From Lentzea kentuckyensis (GTDB taxonomy: Bacteria; Actinomycetota; Actinomycetes; Mycobacteriales; Pseudonocardiaceae): a stretch of 64,000 nt of DNA. The notes under the pieces are model-generated. The model was not told the DNA's origin. It did not search any database and saw only the letters and a list, made by a program, of their open reading frames with translations. Below are positions 60,194 to 64,000 of this stretch, piece by piece. The stretch lies in assembly GCF_002150765.1 (NCBI RefSeq), contig NZ_MUYM01000006.1:15430-79429 (forward strand), in the 5' to 3' direction. Position 1 is the first letter of the stretch; every line of letters starts with the position of its first letter. Made by a program: the position numbers and the translations under genes.

Positions 60194-61441
60194 TCACTTG
60201 AGGTCCTCCGCCGGGTGGAAGGGGCGGCACAGGACGAGAAAGCAGCCGGTCGCGGCGACTGCGAGACCGAGCACGGCGGCGGCCACGGGCGATGCCGTGG
60301 ACTGGTTGCCGAGGCCTGTCAGCGCGGGCGCGAAGGATCCCAGCAGGAACTGGGTCGTGCCCAGCAGCGCGGAGGCGCTCCCGGCGGCGTGCGGGGCACG
60401 TTGCAGGCAGAGGGCGGTGGTGGTGGGCAGGACCAGGCCGACGGGGCAGGCCACCACGAACAGAAGCACGGCGACCCAGGGCAGTCCGGTGTGGACGATC
60501 GTGAGCAGGAGCAGAACCGCCGCCGCGGCACACAACAGGACCAGCCCGATCGCCACGATGCGGCGGGTGGGCCACCGTCCGATCAGGATCTTGCCGGTGA
60601 GCTGCCCGGTGGCGACCAGGCCGATGGAGTTGAGGGCGAACAGCAGGCTGTACGTCTGCGCGGAGGCGCCGTAGACCTCCTGCAGGGCGAACGACGAGCC
60701 GGCGATGTAGGCGAACAGGGCCGCGAACCCAAGGCTGCCGGTCAGCAGGTAGCCGGTGAACGTCCGGTCGCGCAGCAGGCCGAGCATCGTGCGGAGGGTG
60801 GTGCCCAGGCCGCCGCGCTGCCTGCGCGTGGGCGGGAGGGTTTCCGGGAGCAACGCCGCCGTGGCGACCACGATGACGAGACCCAGCAGCGTCAGGGCCA
60901 GGAAGATGCCCCGCCACGACGACAGGCGCAGCAACTGGGCGCCCAGGACAGGGGCGACGACCGGGGCGGTGCCCGCCACCAGCATCAGCGAGGACAGCAG
61001 GCGTGCTGCCGCGATGCCGCCGTACAGGTCGCGGACGACGGCTCTGGCGATGACGACGCCGGCGGCTCCGGCCAGCCCCTGGACGAGGCGTGCGCCGACG
61101 AGCAGTTCGGTGCTGGGGGCGACGACGCACGCGATGCTCGCCAGGACGTACCCGATCACGCCGGCCAGCAGTGGGCGCCGCCTGCCGAGAACGTCGCTCA
61201 GGGGGCCGATGACCAGTTGCCCGAGTGCCAGTCCGGCCATGAACGCGGTCAAAGTGAGCTGGGTGGTCGCCGGTGAGTCCTGCAGATCACGGCTCACCAG
61301 CGGCAGGGCGGGCAGGTAGAGGTCGATGGTCAGCGGGGCCAGCGCGGTCAGCGAGCCCAGGATGAGGACGAGTGGCAGTCCGCGCCGGATCGCCGGGTGG
61401 CGTTCCGGCGCGAGCGGCTGTGCTTCGTGTTCGATGGACAT
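60194..61441 (-). CDS. Bcr/CflA-type MFS multidrug exporter
   Basis: 415 aa from ATG 61441. Twelve membrane segments; GPLSDVLGRRRPLLAG (motif A) after the second, RLVQGLAGAAGVVIARAVVRD at TM4, and PETLPPTRR in the central loop, all typical of the Bcr/CflA family. Likely drug/proton antiporter. Its 3' end abuts the hydrolase remnant. Confidence 0.88.
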   Translation of the reverse strand: MSIEHEAQPLAPERHPAIRRGLPLVLILGSLTALAPLTIDLYLPALPLVSRDLQDSPATTQLTLTAFMAGLALGQLVIGPLSDVLGRRRPLLAGVIGYVLASIACVVAPSTELLVGARLVQGLAGAAGVVIARAVVRDLYGGIAAARLLSSLMLVAGTAPVVAPVLGAQLLRLSSWRGIFLALTLLGLVIVVATAALLPETLPPTRRQRGGLGTTLRTMLGLLRDRTFTGYLLTGSLGFAALFAYIAGSSFALQEVYGASAQTYSLLFALNSIGLVATGQLTGKILIGRWPTRRIVAIGLVLLCAAAAVLLLLTIVHTGLPWVAVLLFVVACPVGLVLPTTTALCLQRAPHAAGSASALLGTTQFLLGSFAPALTGLGNQSTASPVAAAVLGLAVAATGCFLVLCRPFHPAEDLK

Positions 61442-61452
61442 CTTCGTGGGGT

Positions 61453-62085
61453 TCAGGGTGCGACGATCTTGATGGTGCTGCCCCAGCCGTGGCCGCCGTC
61501 GCGCAGCTGGAGTGACATGTGCAGGAGCTGGAAGCCCTCCAACGCCCGCGCCCACTCGAGCGGGCCGACGTCGACCGGGTTCAGCCCGCTGCCGGCGACC
61601 AGGTCCGCGACCTGCTTGCGGGCGGTCTCGTCGTCACCGGCGATGAAGACGTCCAGCGGCGTGCCGGCGACCTCGCCCGCGATCAGCGTCGACGCGAACG
61701 TCGTGTTGAACGCCTTGATGACCCGCGCGCCGTCGCCGGCGGCCTGCGCGATCGCCGCGGCGGCCGAGGTGCCCGGCGGGGTGACGAGCCCGTCGAGCGT
61801 CGGCTTCACCGGATTGCTGATGTCCACGACGATCTTGCCGTTCAGTCGCGGGCCGTACGAGGCGGCGAGTTCCTCGGCGACGGCGAACGGCACGGCCAGG
61901 ACGACGATCTCGGCGTCGTCCACCACCGTGTCGTCACCGGTGCGCACGTCGCCGGTCAGATCTGCGGCGAGGGCCTTGGCCTGAGTGATGTCCCTGGCCG
62001 TGATGGCCACGGTGTGCCCACCGGAGAGCAGGCGGGTGGCGATGCCGCGAGCCATTTTCCCGGCACCGATGACGGCGATCCGCAT
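61453..62085 (-). CDS. NADPH-dependent F420 reductase-like (NADP-oxidoreductase coenzyme F420-dependent) protein
   Basis: 210 aa from ATG 62085, GGAG 7 nt upstream. Rossmann fold with VIGAGKMARGIATRLLSGGH, a VVLAVPFAVAEELA strand and VIKAFNTTFA, matching the F420_oxidored/NADP-reductase family (FNO-like short proteins). It likely shuttles hydride between a nicotinamide and a second cofactor. Neighbours: hydrolase upstream (3-bp spacing), MFS downstream. Confidence 0.82.
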   Translation of the reverse strand: MRIAVIGAGKMARGIATRLLSGGHTVAITARDITQAKALAADLTGDVRTGDDTVVDDAEIVVLAVPFAVAEELAASYGPRLNGKIVVDISNPVKPTLDGLVTPPGTSAAAAIAQAAGDGARVIKAFNTTFASTLIAGEVAGTPLDVFIAGDDETARKQVADLVAGSGLNPVDVGPLEWARALEGFQLLHMSLQLRDGGHGWGSTIKIVAP

Positions 62086-62087
62086 GA

Positions 62088-62783
62088 TCATTCTCCTTTC
62101 GCACGGGTGACCGCGTCCGCGAGGACTGCGGCCACCTCGTTCTGGTGGGACAGGTGCGGCGAGTGCCCGGACGGGACGTGGACGCGGTGGTCGGCGCGAG
62201 CGGCCCACTGCACCTGGACCGCCGGTGGCAGTGCGGGGTCCTCCGTGGCGACGACGTAGGTCACCGGCAGGCCGGTCGGCGTGGCGCCGAGCTCCTCGGT
62301 GAAGGCGCCGAGACCCTGCCAGTTCAGTCGTTCGACGGCGGCGGCCGTCAGCACGGGATCCACGCCGCTGAAGATCGACTCCTCGGGATCGCCCACCTTG
62401 ACGGCCAGGCCGTCGGGGGAGTGGAACCACGAGGGCGGGAAGTCGCCGCCCATCCAGGTCATCATCGACATCCCGGGATCCAGCGCGAACGCGGCCAGAT
62501 ACACCAGCTCGGCCACGTCAGGGTTGTCGGCCGCGGCCCAGGTGGCCGGGACTCCGCCGTAGGAGTGGGCCGCGAGCACGACGGGACCGCCCACCTGCCG
62601 GATCGCGGCGCGCACCGCGGCGACGTCCTCGGTCAGCCCCTTGGTCGCGGCGCTGTCGGGGTGACTGCTGGGCAGCTGCACGGCGGCCGAGGCGATGCCT
62701 AGCGCCGTCAGCCGCTCGCGGAGTGGCTCGAAGATCCAGGGTGTGTGCATGGCGCCGTGGACCAGCAGAACGGTCGGGGACAT
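62088..62783 (-). CDS. Alpha/beta hydrolase
   Basis: 231 aa, ATG 62783. VLLVHGAMHTPWIFEPL oxyanion region, nucleophile Ser in AAHSYGG, and catalytic Asp/His towards the C-terminus (ATEDPALPP; SGHSPHLSH). Family includes esterases, methyl-salicylate-esterase-like enzymes and dehalogenase relatives. Function unknown. A deleted relative lies at 60010-60150. Confidence 0.85.
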   Translation of the reverse strand: MSPTVLLVHGAMHTPWIFEPLRERLTALGIASAAVQLPSSHPDSAATKGLTEDVAAVRAAIRQVGGPVVLAAHSYGGVPATWAAADNPDVAELVYLAAFALDPGMSMMTWMGGDFPPSWFHSPDGLAVKVGDPEESIFSGVDPVLTAAAVERLNWQGLGAFTEELGATPTGLPVTYVVATEDPALPPAVQVQWAARADHRVHVPSGHSPHLSHQNEVAAVLADAVTRAKGE

Positions 62784-62797
62784 GGTGGTTCCGTTCC

Positions 62798-63205
62798 TCA
62801 GCTCATCGCGTCACGGACGAGTGCGGTGTCGACGAACTGTTCGAACCGCACGATGAGGCCGCCGCGCACGACGAAGTGGTGGGCGACGCGGACGTTGATC
62901 GGCTTGCCGGTCGCCTTGTTCACCGCGGTGTAGCGGGCGAGGACCACGACGTTCTCGCCGTCGACGACGTAGGTGTCGTCGTGCGCGGCCCAGCCGTCCC
63001 AGTCCTGGCCGAGCTTCTCCATGACGTTGGTGGTGACGCCTTCGGGCGTGCGGTAGGTGCCGGCGAGAGGGAAGCCGGCCATCTCGGTCCACTCGACGTC
63101 CGGCGCGAGGGTCGCGCGCAGGGCGTCGAGATCACCTGATGCGGAGGCGAGGTACTGCCGGCGCACGACGTCGGCGGGCGCGCCGGAGGTGGCGAAGTCG
63201 CTCAT
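62798..63205 (-). CDS. SnoaL/NTF2-like protein
   Basis: 135 aa, ATG 63205 overlapping the metallo-beta-lactamase-like gene's stop (ATGA). VRRQYLASASGDLDALRATLAPDVEWTEM and DDTYVVDGENVVVLARYTA are the conserved strands of NTF2-like proteins (ketosteroid isomerase/SnoaL fold). Could be an enzyme for a small hydrophobic substrate or a noncatalytic domain. Confidence 0.82.
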   Translation of the reverse strand: MSDFATSGAPADVVRRQYLASASGDLDALRATLAPDVEWTEMAGFPLAGTYRTPEGVTTNVMEKLGQDWDGWAAHDDTYVVDGENVVVLARYTAVNKATGKPINVRVAHHFVVRGGLIVRFEQFVDTALVRDAMS

Positions 63206-64000
63206 CAGCCCCAGCTCATTTCGCCCTTGGCGACCTTCGCGCCGATCTGCGCCGCGATCAGCATGCCGTGGTCCGGGTAGCGCTTGACCAGCGCCTCGGT
63301 CAGCGCCGCGCCGTCGGCGGCCGCGGCGAACTCCTCCTCGAACGCGAGCAGGCACTCGCGGGTGCCGCTGATGGCGGAGGCGTCGGCGGGCGCCTCGGGG
63401 AGACGGTGGCCGGGGACGACCAGCTGCGGGTCCAGGGCGGCGATCTCGTCGAGCAGGCCGATCCAGGAGGCGCGCTGCTCGGGCTTCGGCGTGTCGGCGA
63501 CCCAGACGTGCTCCTGGCCGAAGATCAGCACGCCACCCAGGACCGCCTGTGCGTCGGCCTGCCACAGGTAGTGCCGGTCGGGCAGCTCGGCCGGGCCGCC
63601 CCTGAGCTCGAAGCGGTGGCCTTCCAGGTCGAGGTCGCCGGTCAGCGGGGTCAGCTCGACGAGCCGGGTGGGCAGGTTCGCGCCGAGTGCGGACCACGCC
63701 TTGAGCTTGCCCTCGTAGGAGTGCTGGACGTGTTCGATGACCTGCGGCGTCGCGACGAACCGCGCGTCGGGGAAGGCGTCGGCGACGACCTCGGCACCGA
63801 AGTAGTAGTCGGGGTCGCCGTGGCTGATGAACACCGTCGTCAGCGTCTTGCCGGAGTCGAGCACCGCCGCGACCAGGCGGTGGCCGTCGGCGCGGGTGAA
63901 CCCGGTGTCCACCAGCAGGGCCTCGTTCTCTCCGGTGACCAGGGTGGCTGTCTTGTTCCGGGACCCCACGGGGAAGTCCAGGTCGAAGACGGTGAAGGTC
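63205..64000 (-). CDS. MBL-fold hydrolase, partial at the window edge
   Basis: At least 265 codons; the frame stays open to the window end, with TFTVFDLDFP upstream of the GTG at 63969, so the true start lies outside. The metallo-beta-lactamase fold is seen in LLVDTGFTRADGH, ISHGDPDYYFG in place of the usual HxHxDH, and VPGH near residue 190. The metal site is thus partly changed. Likely hydrolase of the QLI/GlxII type; the substrate is unknown. Confidence 0.75.
   Translation of the reverse strand, partial: TFTVFDLDFPVGSRNKTATLVTGENEALLVDTGFTRADGHRLVAAVLDSGKTLTTVFISHGDPDYYFGAEVVADAFPDARFVATPQVIEHVQHSYEGKLKAWSALGANLPTRLVELTPLTGDLDLEGHRFELRGGPAELPDRHYLWQADAQAVLGGVLIFGQEHVWVADTPKPEQRASWIGLLDEIAALDPQLVVPGHRLPEAPADASAISGTRECLLAFEEEFAAAADGAALTEALVKRYPDHGMLIAAQIGAKVAKGEMSWG

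Noticed and set aside
1..64000. CRISPR arrays, rRNA and tRNA genes
   Set aside because: No regularly spaced repeats or recognisable rRNA/tRNA sequences were seen by eye; a covariance-model scan would be decisive for tRNAs.

Overview
The window is very GC-rich DNA from an actinomycete. Gene content (DUF5994-like and DUF6307-like proteins, paired GAF-ANTAR regulators, frequent GTG/TTG starts, 4-bp ATGA/GTGA overlaps) fits the Pseudonocardiales (Lentzea/Saccharothrix-like); this is an inference from content, not a database match.

Region 1 (about 20 to 33,350) looks like a biosynthetic gene cluster with no polyketide synthase or NRPS. It has three parts. (a) An 11-gene leftward operon (11,936 to 134) encodes two Gfo/Idh oxidoreductases, a small conserved protein, two DegT-type aminotransferases, a sugar-phosphate isomerase-like protein, an M20 peptidase, an LDH2/MDH2 dehydrogenase, a standalone AICAR-transformylase homologue, a nucleotide-sugar dehydrogenase and an adenylosuccinate lyase homologue. 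(b) An IclR regulator and a P-loop protein run rightward, then a rightward operon holds a B12-type radical SAM enzyme, a HisC-like aminotransferase, two 2OG-Fe(II) oxygenases, a carbamoyltransferase and a PhyH-type oxygenase. (c) After a leftward MFS exporter, a rightward set holds a degenerate 2OG oxygenase, a flavoprotein-like/methyltransferase fusion, an ATP-grasp ligase, a class III aminotransferase, a sulfotransferase and an N-hydroxylase. A PHP-domain protein on the opposite strand follows, then a TauD/clavaminate-synthase-like protein whose metal motif reads HTA, and CysD plus CysN/C for PAPS supply. Together they suggest a small, heavily decorated amino-acid/sugar or nucleoside-like product that is carbamoylated, N-hydroxylated, sulfated and possibly halogenated. 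The ATP-grasp, PurB-like and PurH-like proteins could together build a carboxamide and formylate an amine, as in late purine synthesis. Two related long palindromes close the ends of parts (a) and (b).

Region 2 (33,350 to 38,440) holds remnants, a LacI-type regulator with a likely operator, a small membrane protein, a lipoprotein with two NTF2-like domains and an exported protein-arginine deiminase with all catalytic residues.

Region 3 (38,600 to 56,000) is a stress, envelope and carbohydrate region: two ribosome-hibernation-like proteins, an intact and a truncated cold-shock gene, a GNAT, DUF5994, a transglutaminase-like protein, two desaturases, an AI-2E transporter, a TPR protein, a GAF-ANTAR operon, and a GH130/glycosidase/glycosyltransferase set. 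A conserved element of about 65 bp recurs four times in regions 3 and 4, each time upstream of a gene and in the same orientation to it.

Region 4 (56,000 to 64,000) has two DUF4386 membrane proteins, a patchwork of gene fragments (DUF5994, exonuclease/phosphatase, a truncated secreted esterase, an alpha/beta hydrolase scar), and a leftward run of MFS exporter, NADP-binding reductase, alpha/beta hydrolase, SnoaL-like protein and a metallo-beta-lactamase protein cut by the window edge. No rRNA, tRNA or CRISPR array was recognised by eye.
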